Below are positions 48,529-60,131 of a stretch of 64,000 nt of DNA, piece by piece; the stretch's first letter is position 1, and each line of letters opens with the position of its first letter. The translations under genes and the position numbers were made by a program. Source of the DNA: Colias croceus (Eukaryota; Arthropoda; Insecta; Lepidoptera; Pieridae). Under the pieces are notes generated by a model. That model had not been told where the DNA came from, searched no databases, and saw only the letters and a list, made by a program, of their open reading frames with translations. Where the stretch lies: assembly GCF_905220415.1 (NCBI RefSeq), contig NC_059552.1, positions 449,001-513,000 of the forward strand. Direction: 5' to 3'.

Positions 48529-49119
48529 TGTGATACAACCTCAGCTATTTACAGGAAGGGAAAAACATCAATTATCAAGATTTTTGATCAAAAGCCGTCA
48601 CTAAAGGAAACAGCAACTGTATTTTATGACCCAACGTCAACTCAGGAGGTTATAGCAGAAGCCGGAGAAAAAATGTTTCTTGCAGTATACCGAGCGCCCT
48701 GTACTCAGTCTGAGATCAACAGACATCGATTCACAGTTTTTCTGAAATCTTGTACCAAGCCCAAACCGGATCTTTCTTCCCTCCCCCCTACCAAAGGGTC
48801 AGCAAAATATCACGCCTACAGAGTATTCCATCAAGTACAGGAGTGGCTTGGGAACCAACTGCCTCCTGAAATATGGGGTTGGAAGCGAAGAGTCGATGGA
48901 TACTTAGAACCAATCACGACCTTGGATCCTCCTGCTCCTGAAGCGTTGTTAAATTCAATTTTTTGCCGATGTAAAAGTGGATGTTCCGGAAAATGCAGTT
49001 GCCGAAAAGCGGGCATTATGTGTAGTCTTATCTGTAACGGCTGCCTAGGAGCTTGTACTAATGGACCCCCTATCGATGTTAGTGATAAAGATGACGAAGA
49101 TGAAACACAATTTGACTAA
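48529..49119 (+). CDS. C-terminal fragment, CDTTSA/Cys-rich transposon protein
   Basis: The open frame is 196 residues; the first in-frame ATG (48673) lies 48 codons in, so the true N-terminus is missing. The start reads CDTTSAIYRKGK, then RAPCTQSEINRHRF, LPPTKGSAKYHAYRVFHQVQ, EWLG, PEIWGWKR, TTLDPPAPEALLNSIFC. It closes with a cluster CRCKSGCSGKCSCRKAG...CSLICNGCLGACTN and an acidic tail. I know this arrangement from large transposon-linked proteins of aphids and other invertebrates, where (H)AFxGCDTTSA precedes it and may form an XPG/FEN-like nuclease active site; the Cys cluster probably binds metal. The base before TGT could be the first of an exon after AG (48526-48527). Truncated, so presumably inactive. 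Confidence 0.7.
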   Translation, partial: CDTTSAIYRKGKTSIIKIFDQKPSLKETATVFYDPTSTQEVIAEAGEKMFLAVYRAPCTQSEINRHRFTVFLKSCTKPKPDLSSLPPTKGSAKYHAYRVFHQVQEWLGNQLPPEIWGWKRRVDGYLEPITTLDPPAPEALLNSIFCRCKSGCSGKCSCRKAGIMCSLICNGCLGACTNGPPIDVSDKDDEDETQFD

Positions 49120-49164
49120 TAAGTCGGCATACTCGTGCAAAAAAAGATGTTATTTCTTTTTATA

Positions 49165-49170
49165 ATTAAA
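49165..49170 (+). terminator. Possible poly(A) signal of the plus-strand gene
   Basis: An ATTAAA within TATAATTAAAATTTG lies about 45 bp after the stop codon, just before the right inverted arm. Confidence 0.35.
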
Positions 49171-49180
49171 ATTTGTAAAA

Positions 49181-49483
49181 CTATGTTGTTTCTTATTTTT
49201 CTTACCTTTAATACTCTGTATCTCCTAAAGTATTGATCGTACAGTAAAAATGTTGAGACGTAATTTATAGGAAATTTAATGTAGATAATTAATGTAGAAG
49301 TCACTAAAGAGATATTATGAAAAAAATTTCGAGTTACAAGCAAAAACCTTGAAAAAGAGACCTTTCCCCCCCTCCCCCGCCGCCGGCTTGTGTCCCTCCC
49401 TCGGGGGCTTTTAGTATATTCATCTGGACATCTTTAGGAATAACTGTAGCAACTTTCAAAACTACACGAATTATTCGATCTGA
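49181..49483 (-). repeat. Right 303-bp internal inverted arm
   Basis: Inverse of 48171-48473. It includes the C-rich run CCTTTCCCCCCCTCCCCCGC and ends TATTCGATCTGA. Outside it, the flanks (TCGTCGA on the left, ATAAATTAA on the right) do not match, so no target duplication is seen. Confidence 0.85.
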
Positions 49484-49705
49484 ATAAATTAATTTTCCCA
49501 TACTATATATTTACAGATGTTTGACGTTTTACTTTAAAAATTGGAGTTTTGCACTTTGAGCTATTTAAGAGGTAATGAAATACGTTGTTTAAAGATGAGA
49601 AGCATTCTGCATTGTGCACAAGTCAAGGCATTTGGTACCGTATAGCGATGATGGGTTTCAGGATGTTTTACAATATTTATTTATGCATGATAGAACCGAA
49701 TGCTT

Positions 49706-50033
49706 GTGGTTTTATTTTGCAATAAAAAATTACAATTAAATTATGAATTTATTTTACGCATAACCATACCACAGAAACCTGGTTCCATTTTGTGTATTAA
49801 AAATAATTGTTATTAATAGAAATATGTGTAATGTATAATGGTACCAAGTATGTGCGGATCTGTTTTGTATAAAATGACATGATAGTAACATCGTTTATTT
49901 GTTTGAACAAAGCAGTCCCGTGGTGCTGTGGTTCGGTTTTGCTTCATATGTATTATTCGTTGTTGCTGGTGGTTCCTTTCTGCTTTTAGTATACCTTGTT
50001 TCCAAGGTAAAAATCATGTGGTTCTTGTTTGTA
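49706..50033. repeat. Right subterminal GTGGTTCC motifs
   Basis: Five degenerate copies in one direction: GTGGTTTTATTTTGC (49706), CTGGTTCCATTTTGTG (49779), GTGGTTCGGTTTTGC (49928), GGTGGTTCCTTTCTGC (49968) and GTGGTTCTTGTTTG (50018). All resemble the core of the terminal repeat, GTGGTTCCATTTTGC. Confidence 0.65.
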
Positions 50034-50096
50034 TAAGAATATAGACCACTTTTAAATGAGTATTCTTCAAGAAACGTAAAAAAGCAAATTTGTCGA

Positions 50097-50123
50097 GTGG
50101 TTCCATTTTGCATAAATACGGAC
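50097..50123 (-). repeat. Right terminal inverted repeat
   Basis: GTGGTTCCATTTTGC...TAAATACGGAC, the inverse of 46426-46452. Confidence 0.8.
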
Positions 50124-50127
50124 AATT

Positions 50128-51439
50128 ATTTACCTGTTTATGTAACTAGATATTTTGTAAACAAAATAAAAAAAGGTTAAATAAAATCGACACGGAGAAA
50201 TTCTTAGTTCAATGTACAGCTTTTGCTAATGGCATGAGATTATGTTCTTTAAAATAAAGTAAAAAACAGAAAAAACTGCGCCATCCGCTAGTATTAAAAG
50301 TAAAGCTCTCTATTAATAAATCCTTCAAAATATCTTATAATTATATATTAATTTTATAGCTAAATAAAGACAAAACAAATTGTATTAAACAAAAACCGTA
50401 ACAAATAACATCGATACAAACGGTGGTCTGAATAAACTTGCCAAAAATAACAATTGGAGTACATTGGTAGTGAGATGGCTGACCTGTCGTATCTCTGAGA
50501 CCGCAGCTATTCTAAATTAAACCCTGTCCAGAAACTACCTGGTCGCCTAGATTAAACTTTGAATATGGCTCGCTATTACACCGCCGCGTAACAAATATTT
50601 CGAAACAATTTAGGAAAATATTTAAGTAAAGTAGTAGTATGCTAATTTTCAATCTTACGGTGTACATTGTACATCCATGTATGTTTTTAATTACTGAATC
50701 ATGCATACAAAACTATTTAATGGATTTTGATAAAATTTGGCATTGTTACAGCCAATTTCTGGTACATAAGAAATACATATCAATCATAGCCATGTTTTTC
50801 TTTAAAATATTAAACATTAAAATAGTAAATAGTGATGCAAATTACAATGTTGCAAATGTGACAGGAAAATTTTTACACGTTCCGTTGGTTATGCTTGGAA
50901 CAGATCAAGTGTAAGTGATACAGCTGCCTTCTTTAAGGTTTCTATAATAGGTTTAGCTTTTATTGTACCTTTTGTTTGTTAAAGTGGCAGATAAAGTATT
51001 TTAAATATTCTAAATTTCAGTAGCAGTGTTAGTAACACAGTTTTTTGATAAGTTGCAGTATTCGTTACACACGTATTCTACAGGTTACAGTACGGTGTCA
51101 CAGTTGGTGTACTTAAATCGAGCTCTTCACCGGCCACTCCTCGTCACTTTAGATTTAATCAGTCGAGCTCCTTGTCTAACGACCGTACTAGCGATATATA
51201 GATTATATTATCTTCATCTATTGATAATATAACTGGTACATAATCACGCGCCATGTACTGCCGTACTGGTGCAAATAAGAGAAGTTAGAAGGATTAAAAG
51301 CTTTGAGTACTTATTTTATTTTACTCGAGTATTATAGAGAAAATTGTGCTTTTCAAACGGTGATGGTTCCATATTTATATTAAGAAGTTTAGGATTAATA
51401 ATTGTTACAGAAATCATTTTTTTTTTATATCAAATCCAG
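50128..51439. other. Unassigned sequence
   Basis: AT-rich; the plus frame 50639-50914 and others show no motif. Confidence 0.35.
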
Positions 51440-51730
51440 CAAAAGAGCAGGCGACTCACCTTCTGCAAGGTTGTCGCCGCCCATGAGCGTTCGCAGTGTC
51501 AGGTATTTTACAAGCTTTTTGGTGGTTTTTAAGAAATGAATAGGCTTTCTTCTTGAATGTGCTCATGTCATAATAATTTGGAAACACCGAAGCAGGTCAC
51601 TTATTCCACAACTGCGTAGTTCTTGGCAAGAAATGTCTTGAGAAACGCACAGTAGACGAGCGCCATTCATCCAAGTGGTTTGGACGGTGCTTTAATTTAG
51701 GTACTTTCGTCGTAAGGAGTCGTCTGATTT
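51440..51730 (-). mobile_element. Possible retroelement remnant
   Basis: The blocks TTGGAAACACCGAAGCAGGT, TATTCCACAACTGCGTAGTT, CTTGGCAAGAAATG and TTGAGAAACGCACAG resemble a sequence I have seen repeated in moth genomes, probably from a LINE. No intact frame remains. Confidence 0.35.
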
Positions 51731-53927
51731 TTATCTAAACGCCTAAATGTACTTAAAATAAATTTCATTCTTGAATACAACTATAATATTCTAAAAATCC
51801 CGTACAATCTCAATACTATACACGTAAAACAATGAAAAGTACTAAATTGTGTCGTTCGCCATTATAACGTTTCAACGCTCAACACCGTTCCAAATATACG
51901 TCTATGTCCCTACGTTGCCTCTTTCTTACGTAACCAATAAGAAAGGGAGAGGAAACTATCGGCAAAGAAATTAAACTCGAACTGAATCGAACGGTCCCAT
52001 CTCCGTGTCGATAGCGGTCACAAATTATGTTTTACTGTTCGGAGCTCACAACAGAAACATTCCTTGGGTATAATAGTCTGTAAGATAATGTTCAACTAGC
52101 TGCAGCACGTGGCTTGGCTTGCGCACTTACAACTTTTTTAGATTAGGTATTGGATTCTTCCGACTATCTGGGCATTATGATTAAGAATTAAAAAGGAAAA
52201 TAAGATTACAAATTTCATCAATAAATAATATGCCTACATATTTAACATAATATGCACAGTTATTCTGGTTCCATTAAAATCTGTATAGGAGTAATCTTCT
52301 ACAGTTTTATTGAATGCATATATTTATTTTCCTTTGTTAGATAGGTATCACTCACTCATTCAGCCATCATAAAAACTGATAGACATATATTGATTACATT
52401 GTAGAGACTTAAAAAATACGTTGAAAAACAATAGGAACATTGTTGTCAAAAATGACACGATAGGCTTCGCATGAAAAGAAAAATAAATAAAATTTATCTA
52501 TATTTTAGCTTCTAAACATACAATAAAACAGGTATTAAATTGTAAGTTATTACTTCCTAATCTTCACTCTTAACTTCTATCCAATTTTAGTAGTTTCTGA
52601 ATGGGTGGAAATTTAGTGTAATACACAGGACATTTTTCGCCGCCCTAACATTTTCCATGAAAAATCATATTATTTTATATGGCTCTCTACCATCACAATA
52701 TAACTGATACCCAAATTTATATTTAACTTATAAATAATAAAACATTTGCTCTAGAAAATTTAAAGGGCTTTACACTAATTATAATCAAAGTAAACCTTTG
52801 AAAAATAAACGAAGTTATCTTTCACCTTAGAAAATTATCTTAACGTCGTCCAATTATTAATTACTTGTTAATATTCAAGTAATTTTCGATCCTTATTACC
52901 CGAGCCACTGATTGCTAATTATATCATTACATCTGTTTGCTCAGATTATCTTCAATGAAAATACGCGGTGTTACACTGAAAAAGAAACTGTGGATTGTAG
53001 AAAATAGAGTCGGAATTTCCTTGAAATGCGATTTGAACAAATGAACTCCGACTCGTGGAGAATCTATCGGCTTCTTATCTATGGTAAACCACAGAAACGC
53101 TAAACAGTTACAGAAATATATTTGCTTAAAAAAATTATCCAGAATTTTTTCCCACTCCAGTTTAATTTGAGTTTTTTGATTCTAACATTTTACCGATTTC
53201 TTCTAGATGTTTTCGTTCACCATATAGGTAGTTTTATTTTCCCTTCGACTATTTTGTGCCGTATCCATTGAGCCACCGATTACTAATATATGCATGTGCT
53301 CTATCAATAAATTACCTAATAAGAAAATAGTTTTATACACTAGAAACGATTCTAATTGTCTTTGATAAAACTCTTGAATTACTTACTTACAATTTTTGAA
53401 TACCTTGTTCTAAAACACTAAAATATCACATATTATGCATTTTAGGTATTTCTTGTTTGTCGTGAAAAAAATGTCTGTCTGGAATTTTATTGGTCTTTTA
53501 AAGCCTTTATCTCTAATCTCTATAATGTACTGTAAATACAAATGTAAGATGTATTGCAATTTTATTGCTTTGTAGTTAAACGTGGCGCAAATTTTTAAAT
53601 CCTTCAACAAAACATGTATTCAAGTCCAAATTTACAAAGGTTGGCGTTCCTTCAAGTGATAGGTAGTCAAGAAAACTGCTTACAGCGTCCGCCAGTAGGT
53701 AGGTACTAAATAAACACACGGCGTGACGTATGCCAAACAACTTCGTGGTTTCCAACTTCGAGTGACTTCTCATCCTGTTACCGCTTAGTACGAGCAAATA
53801 AATATAATATATGTAAACCGCCTTACTTCACTTCTATAAAGAGAAACAAATTTAATTACAAACATTTTTATTATTCAACCATTAAAACATAATAAAACTA
53901 ATCATAGTCACATAATAAAAATATTAG
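51731..53927. other. Unassigned sequence
   Basis: No gene or clear repeat. Minus frames 53410-53610 and 53576-53797 have no domain. Confidence 0.4.
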
Positions 53928-54470
53928 TTCAAATTCAAATTCAAATTCGTTTATTCAATCAAACTTAACCTAACCTTAGAGCTAAATACATTAGGTGTTG
54001 TACATATTATGTTTAGTGATAGGTATGTATCAATCATCGGTTCAAGACTGGCATCTTTGCTAGGTTACCGAGAAGGTAACCTGTATTAAAGATGACAGTT
54101 CCTTCCCCATATAATGTATATAATATGAAAAAAAAACATCTCAGGTGGTCATCACAATAGAGGTAATTAAGTCAACGAATTTGTTTTTTTTAAATTGGGA
54201 CATAGATAATATAAAAGAAATTAACTAATAGGTATCTTAAGTTACTTATGAACATGAAAGGAGTCGAGTGATTATGTGTGGGCATAAGTTAGTGTATGTG
54301 CATGTGTGTATTGAGTATGTTTGTGTCTGCGTATGTGTAAGTGAATGTGTGTGTGTGTGTGTGTGTTTGAGTGGATGTAAAGTTGTGCTCGTATTGTGCT
54401 TCTTACATTAAAATTATTGTTAAATGTTGTTGCCCTCAACTGAACCAAATGTTGTTTTGCCATAAATCAT
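53928..54470 (-). mobile_element. Probable LINE 3' UTR
   Basis: On the minus strand the sequence ends in GAATTTGAATTTGAATTTGA, a hexamer tail of the sort seen on moth LINEs. The presumed UTR includes GGTTACCGAGAAGGTAACC (itself an inverted repeat) and a TG-rich tract, like the UTR of the LINE at 21488-22130. No ORF2 part is recognised; the 5' limit is a guess. Confidence 0.4.
54290..54375. repeat. TG-rich microsatellite
   Basis: Impure GT/TATG repeats with an uninterrupted (GT) run at about 54347-54365. The minus frame crossing it (54272-54463) is a by-product. Confidence 0.9.
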
Positions 54471-55668
54471 GAAAAAAACATATCATTCCATATGGAAGTC
54501 AAGAAAACAGTATTAAAGACGCATACTACAAATAATAAAGCTTTCGTGCTACAATGCATCATTTTTACCCATTCCATATCTACTTCGGCAACTAAAACTA
54601 TTAAACTCATTTAAATTAATTTTGGATTTCGTCTATAAATATATCTTCGTCTATAAACGTCTATAAACATTAACTGAGAACAGTCATGAAATTAAAATAT
54701 AATATAAAATCCTCGCTTAATTCGTGAAACTAATATCACGAATAGCAACAAAAGCTATTTGAACTGTGTCGCAAACTCCTGCATGCACTCTGTATTATTG
54801 GATAGATAATACACACAATTTAGCCTGTTATAACTTTATCTATAAATGCTTTAGAAGTTATAAAGAAATTAAAGTCTCGTCCGTTCGTTCTTCGTTTATG
54901 GAACTAAATTTAAGCTTACACAAAATCAATGATTACTATTAAACTCTTATTACTTTAAAAATTATACCAATTAATATTCTACTTTTATAAATCTTTCTCA
55001 GAATACTGCAGCTCTACTATAAATGATGAAAATATAAAACTACTTAGCGAGGATATACTTACATAGGATATAATTTTATCACTATAAAAATTTCTAATTC
55101 AAAATATAGTCATAAAATGCACCCATGCATAAATGAAATTTAGTAACGAAAGTATGTATATATGCAACAAAATGGCCGCTGACATATTCTATCAGCAAAT
55201 GGCGCCAAATATCTATTCGGCTCGAAAATTCAAAGTGAAATTTAGGCAAAATGCGGCTGCTCGTAAGTTAATTATGGACTTTTACGGTTTCGTTCAACGA
55301 AGGCAATTAATTACCACTATACATAATCTCGTTACAGACTCTGCAGTGCACGAGGAATACACGTAAAGCAGGGAACAATTGCTATACAAAATTAACTCTT
55401 TAATTAAACTTGGTGGTGAAGTAATTATTTCGAATTTTTATTACATTAAATCGCTATTTTAGTAACATAATATAATAGGAAGATCTAATTAGTTAATTTT
55501 AATGAAATTTACTCTCAGTAATCATAGTTAAGATTGTCTATTCGACATATTAATTTGTAAATAAATTGATCGTAGGTACATTTATAAATAAAATATAATC
55601 AGTTGTATAAACATTGACTATGTTGTGTGTAAGGCTATAAAGCAGGCTTAGTTGGATAATATTTTATA
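54471..55668. other. Unassigned sequence
   Basis: AT-rich. A 77-codon plus frame (55133-55366) has more balanced composition than most but no family signature. Confidence 0.35.
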
Positions 55669-55867
55669 CTAGCTGCTCCGCGCGGTTTCACCCCCGTTGC
55701 TCCACCCCTGTTGTTCGTAGCGTGATGAAATATAGCCTATAACCTTCCGCGATAAATGGGCTATCTAACACCGAAATAATTTTTCAAATCAAACCAGTAG
55801 TTCCCGAGATTAGTGCGTTCAAACAAACAAACAAACAAATTCCTCAGCTTCATAATATTAGTATAGA
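55669..55867 (-). mobile_element. Non-autonomous Helitron, GAAGAGTTTGTTT family
   Basis: On the minus strand it starts TCTATACTAATATTATGAAG and ends CCGCGCGG-AGCAGCTAG, between A and T. All family blocks are present, with an expanded TTTG run. It closely resembles 44744-44937. Confidence 0.9.
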
Positions 55868-57059
55868 TTACAGATGAAAAAAATTACAGTTTATTTTCAA
55901 GTCAATAAGTGGAAGGCCAGCTTCCAGTTTCTCTCCATAGGTACCTACATATTAAACGTGATTAATAAATTATGTACTATGTAATTATGTATGCATCATT
56001 ATGGCAGGCAAAGCTAAATAATTAAACCAATGGCGTGCCCTTGAATAAAAAGCTGACATTGTCTATTATTTTGTAAATATACAAAATATAGTGCATAATG
56101 ACCATATTTTACTTTCTCCACAGTGCCTGGACCAAATTTGGCTACAACTACTCGCTAATACATTATATATTACTTCTTAATGTATTCGTTTACTACTAAA
56201 TGCTACTAATTAATAAATTGCTATAATAACGCGCTCACCGTGGCCCAACACTGTATAAATTAATTTGCTAGACTCGTCTTTGTCGCAACGCCGCGATCCA
56301 GAAAGAGCTCAGCTAATAAATCGTTTAGACTTACAATTGTAACAATTCACTCCACGTCTAATTTATTTTGAAATTTACATGTAAACGAACGTGCTTCGTG
56401 TTGTATAGCGAGTGCTTCGAGCAAAATATATCGCTGTTTATGTCGTGATCGAACTTTCGCTTTGCCATTCTTCGTTCTTTAGCTAAAGTTTCGTAGTACA
56501 TAGTGTATTTTCTGGATAATGATATCGATTTTGAAATATATCTTAAGTCAAACGTCTCTATGAAATGCATTTCATGTACGAAGTGTGCCTTTTGTGCGTT
56601 TTCTGTAAATAACGTAAAATTGTTCGACAAATATAAATTAAATCAATTTCGCTAGTCATAAATTAACTATAACCACTAATATAAACACTGCATACAAATA
56701 TGAGTTACGTACCTACGTCGTCATAAATATGTATATACATAATGCAGGACAATACAGACACAGAGCAGGTGTATAAGCAATTAATCGATCAGAACACCAC
56801 AAAAAACAAAACGTAAAAAATATAGAAAATCGTTTAGGATTTAGTGCGTTTTTATCGGCGTATATATTCACGAGGGGAAATAACTTAGTGAATTCCAAAC
56901 ATTGCGGCCTCCGCGCGATGCCGCGAAATTTTAAATGTATGACCGAAAATATTTATTCATTCGTTATATCTACGGTTATTTAATAAAGCTCGGTTCTAGT
57001 CAAACTGTTAATGGTTTTATTTGATAAAAGTTGCGTTAGGTCTTGTAATGCTTGCGGTG
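55868..57059. other. Unassigned sequence
   Basis: Nothing supported; minus frames 56358-56630 and 56713-56898 have no motif. Confidence 0.4.
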
Positions 57060-57178
57060 TTTACCTACCTTAAATTGTACACTTAGTTTTAAGATTAATT
57101 TTATATATACTTGTTTATTTTGTGTAACAATTACTGGTAAACCTAATAAATAAATAAATAAATAAATAAATAAATATT
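57060..57178 (+). mobile_element. Probable LINE 3' tail
   Basis: TGTAACAATTACTGGTAAAC and CTAATAAATAAATAAATAAA: a run of about seven AAAT units (57146-57175) at the end of a sequence typical of moth LINE 3' ends. The body upstream is not recognised. Confidence 0.4.
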
Positions 57179-58143
57179 TGAGTTAAGTATTTTTACTAAG
57201 CGACTAAATAATATGTAGGACTTGAACATGAACATGCTATGTTCCGTTTTGTATGTTCTGCAACATGCTTATTTTAGCTAATACGATTGAGCTAAAATCA
57301 TGAGGTAGCGAAAGAGTTTGGGGCCATACATTTCAGTTGAATTTGCCAGCGGTTATTAGGCTTTTTCAGTTCATTCTTTACGGTGTTTTAAATATTAGTT
57401 AATCGTAAAATTCGATTTCTGATATTATATTAAAAAGACATGGGATTCCAAACGAATTTATTTTTATGTAACATTTGGCTCAAGAGAGTACGGCTGTTTA
57501 TTGTATTGTAATGGTCTCAACACGGCACATTTTACGGTAATTGCTCGCATTACTGACAAAAAGCTAAAGCGATATTATTTATAAATTTCACGTGCAGCCA
57601 TGAAGAAAGTTACTCGTTTGCCTTTATAAAATAATAATTAAGTTAAATGAAATTTGAATAATTTTATCCCAATCAAAAGTTTCGCTTCGTTATCGCGTGA
57701 ATGTTGCGAAGTTTATGATTTTATTCATAATACTTCATTTGAATTGTTGATTTCTGCACAGCTCGCACAGTCATAATTTGATCATTTTTATTAATTTCTC
57801 GTAATTTCAAAAGCAATTTATCAATTTCATTGGCTCTCTGCTCTCCGCGCCTCGTTAAAATGTTTCTAACTCTCAATGCTATGAAATATCTAAAACTTTT
57901 ACATTTGCGGTTGGATGAATGAAACGACTTTTATTACAATTGTTTTTTTTATTTTTATACAGTTACCTACCTAAGTGTACCTACAAAAATACTTTATACA
58001 AGTTTCCTTTCTCAAAAATAATTGATAGATAGTTAAAGTTAAAACTCATACTCACATACGCATACACTAACACACATACACAAACACTCACATTATACAC
58101 TAACTATATTAATTCATTTTAACCTTTCATCTCATCTATAAAA
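57179..58143. other. Unassigned sequence with T-rich and CA-rich tracts
   Basis: A T-rich run (57942-57957) followed by CA-rich DNA (58045-58100) could be a minus-strand LINE 3' UTR. No diagnostic block is present. Confidence 0.35.
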
Positions 58144-58375
58144 TCTATACAAATATTATAAAGAGGAAAGGTTTGATTTTTTGTTTGTTTGTTTGTTTGT
58201 ATGAATTGAATAGGCTCCGAAACTACTTGGCAGATTTGAAAAATTCTTTCACCATTCGAAAGCTACATTATCCACGAGTAACATAGGCTATGTTTTATCC
58301 CTGAAATCCCACAGAAACGGGAACTATGCGGGTTTTTCTTTGAAAACGCGGGCGAAGCCGCGGGCGGAAAGCTAG
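58144..58375 (+). mobile_element. Intact non-autonomous Helitron
   Basis: A 232-bp copy that starts TCTATACAAATATTATAAAG and has a (GTTT)n tract. It ends with ACTATGCGGGTTTTTCTTTG, the hairpin CGCGGGCGAAGCCGCG and GGAAAGCTAG. Flanks are A and T. This is a mosaic: its 5' part resembles the GAAGAG family and its 3' part the 11656-11898 family. Confidence 0.9.
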
Positions 58376-58499
58376 TAATTTATAATAGGTATATCCATTG
58401 GTAATTTTTCGATATTAATTTTTCATTTAACTTTAATTATGATTAATTCTTTCTCAAATGTTCACGTTCATTGTTTTTCTGATATATGTGATTGATAAT

Positions 58500-58645
58500 G
58501 CTTGGGGGCCTGGTGACCCGTAACACAAGTATTTTGTACTTATCGCGGGCACCAGTCTCTCACAAATGTTAGTATTAAGATATATAGATTAACAATGTAT
58601 ATGTGTTGATTGTACATTTGTGATGAGAAAATAAATAAATATTTT
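58500..58645 (+). mobile_element. LINE 3' UTR and tail
   Basis: Contains GGTGACCCGTAACACAAGTA, CGCGGGCACCAGTCTC, AGATATATAGATTAACAATG and TTGTGATGAGAAAATAAATA. I recognise this as a recurring moth LINE 3' end; the coding part is absent. Confidence 0.55.
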
Positions 58646-59411
58646 AATTAAATTTAAGTTAAAGTTAAAAAAAGTTTTAAATCAAAAAAATAACAATAAA
58701 TTATTAAATTTGCTAGCATATTTAGGTTAATATAATCTAGCGGAGATATACAGAGTTACATTTTTCAGACGTGATTCGATTTTTTTAATAAAGTAAAACC
58801 TTTCATCCCGCCAAAACTATTCCTCCTATTAATTGTTTACAAAACTTCCTTGTAAACATTAGAATAGTGTAAATTCTAAAGTACAGAAGAGTTACAGTTT
58901 TTCCGAGTGACCATCCTTCCGCCTCATCGATCAAAAAGCCAAATAAATTACGGAAGACTGGATGTTTGCGAATTTGTAAACCGAAACTCCTTGATTGATG
59001 AATAATCTTCTAATAATTTTGTATTTTAAACAGGATACAATTATTATTTGGATTTGTATTAAATAAAATATTATACCAATTGAAAATGAACGAATGTCTT
59101 CGGAACATAGAGACACAATGAAATGGTTTTCATTGACATACCAGACAGACAGGAGATCACTATTTCAGACGTCTTGTGCTGCTTTTCACATTCACACTTC
59201 AGTTTTTCAGTCCTTTTTGTATAATCTAAAAAAATATCGTTATCTCTTATAAAATTATTTACTGATACATGAAAAACATACTTCATAAAACTTGAACAAT
59301 AATAATATTCTAGCCAATTTGCTAATCCAGACTATATAATAATCCATCTTTGTGATAAATTTCTACGGATCCGAACAGCTGTTTTTGCGTAAAAGAATAA
59401 TTAACGTCCAT
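58646..59411. other. Unassigned sequence
   Basis: Nothing supported. Confidence 0.35.
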
Positions 59412-59452
59412 CTATCCTCACAAAATTTTCGCATTTATTATATTAGTATTTA
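59412..59452 (-). mobile_element. Helitron 5'-end fragment
   Basis: ATCCTCACAAAATTTTCGCA then TTTATTATATTAGTA is the inverse of the 5' end of the family at 61611-61781. Confidence 0.5.
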
Positions 59453-60131
59453 TATTATATATATTAGCTATGACATTAATATTGAAAGAATCAGCACTTA
59501 CAATTACGAATTCATAAGAAAAAATACTTAACCTTAGGTATTTAGTCCGGGAATGAACACCTACGCTCTACGAATGTCGTTCACTCAGCATCTCAACTAA
59601 ATTGCCTCGATTACATAAAAAATATCAACAAGTTAACAATACTTTTTCCTTCTTTACTATTTAAAACTTATCTTTATCTTCCTTATCATGATAAAAAATT
59701 GTCAAAAAGTATACAAAAGTTATAACATTTCCAATACAAACCCTCAGCCGCTTAATTTCCATTCCACACGCTGCCATTTCGAATTGAATCACATTCAAGG
59801 CATGGAAATACGAAAACTTTTCAAATAAACTTATTTGTACGTTTAAAGTCTTGAACTTTTCACCGTTATCATCTTCTACATGAATAAAAAAGAAATTACT
59901 TAAAATAACTTGAGAACTGGATCGATTGGAGGAAATTATCAAAATAATGATTTACTTATAGCGTAAACACTTAAATATCATAATTTAACTTACTATCTAG
60001 AGCGATCTTAAAACCATCTTCAACAAATATCGTCGACATAAATTGCATGATCAAATTACTTACACCGATAATCCTCCTTTAAATTATAAAACCACGTCAT
60101 ATACAATACGTAAAAGCTATACTAATACTAA
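59453..60131. other. Unassigned sequence
   Basis: Minus frame 59661-59942 (93 codons) has no known motif. Nothing else recognised. Confidence 0.35.

Larger units (their letters stand above)
46426..50123. mobile_element. 3.7-kb TIR DNA transposon, two divergent gene remnants
   Basis: The terminal 27 bp at the left (46426-46452, GTCCGTATTTA...GGAACCAC) and right (50097-50123) are inverted copies with two differences. AATT flanks both sides (46422-46425 and 50124-50127): either a 4-bp target duplication or part of the palindromic terminus. Extra GTGGTTCC-like motifs lie inside both ends. The element holds a spliced minus-strand gene ending near the left terminus, and a plus-strand CDTTSA/Cys-rich coding fragment. 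It also contains two 303-bp inverted arms and a later repeat insertion. Short TSDs and this accessory protein would fit Academ or a related superfamily, but no transposase core is identified, so that is only a suggestion. Confidence 0.65.

Noticed and set aside
46426..50123. Firm assignment to the Academ superfamily
   Set aside because: No transposase catalytic core is visible, and the 4-bp AATT flank is palindromic, so TSD and terminus cannot be told apart.
54272..54463. His/Thr-rich minus-strand frame
   Set aside because: It is the translation of a TG microsatellite.
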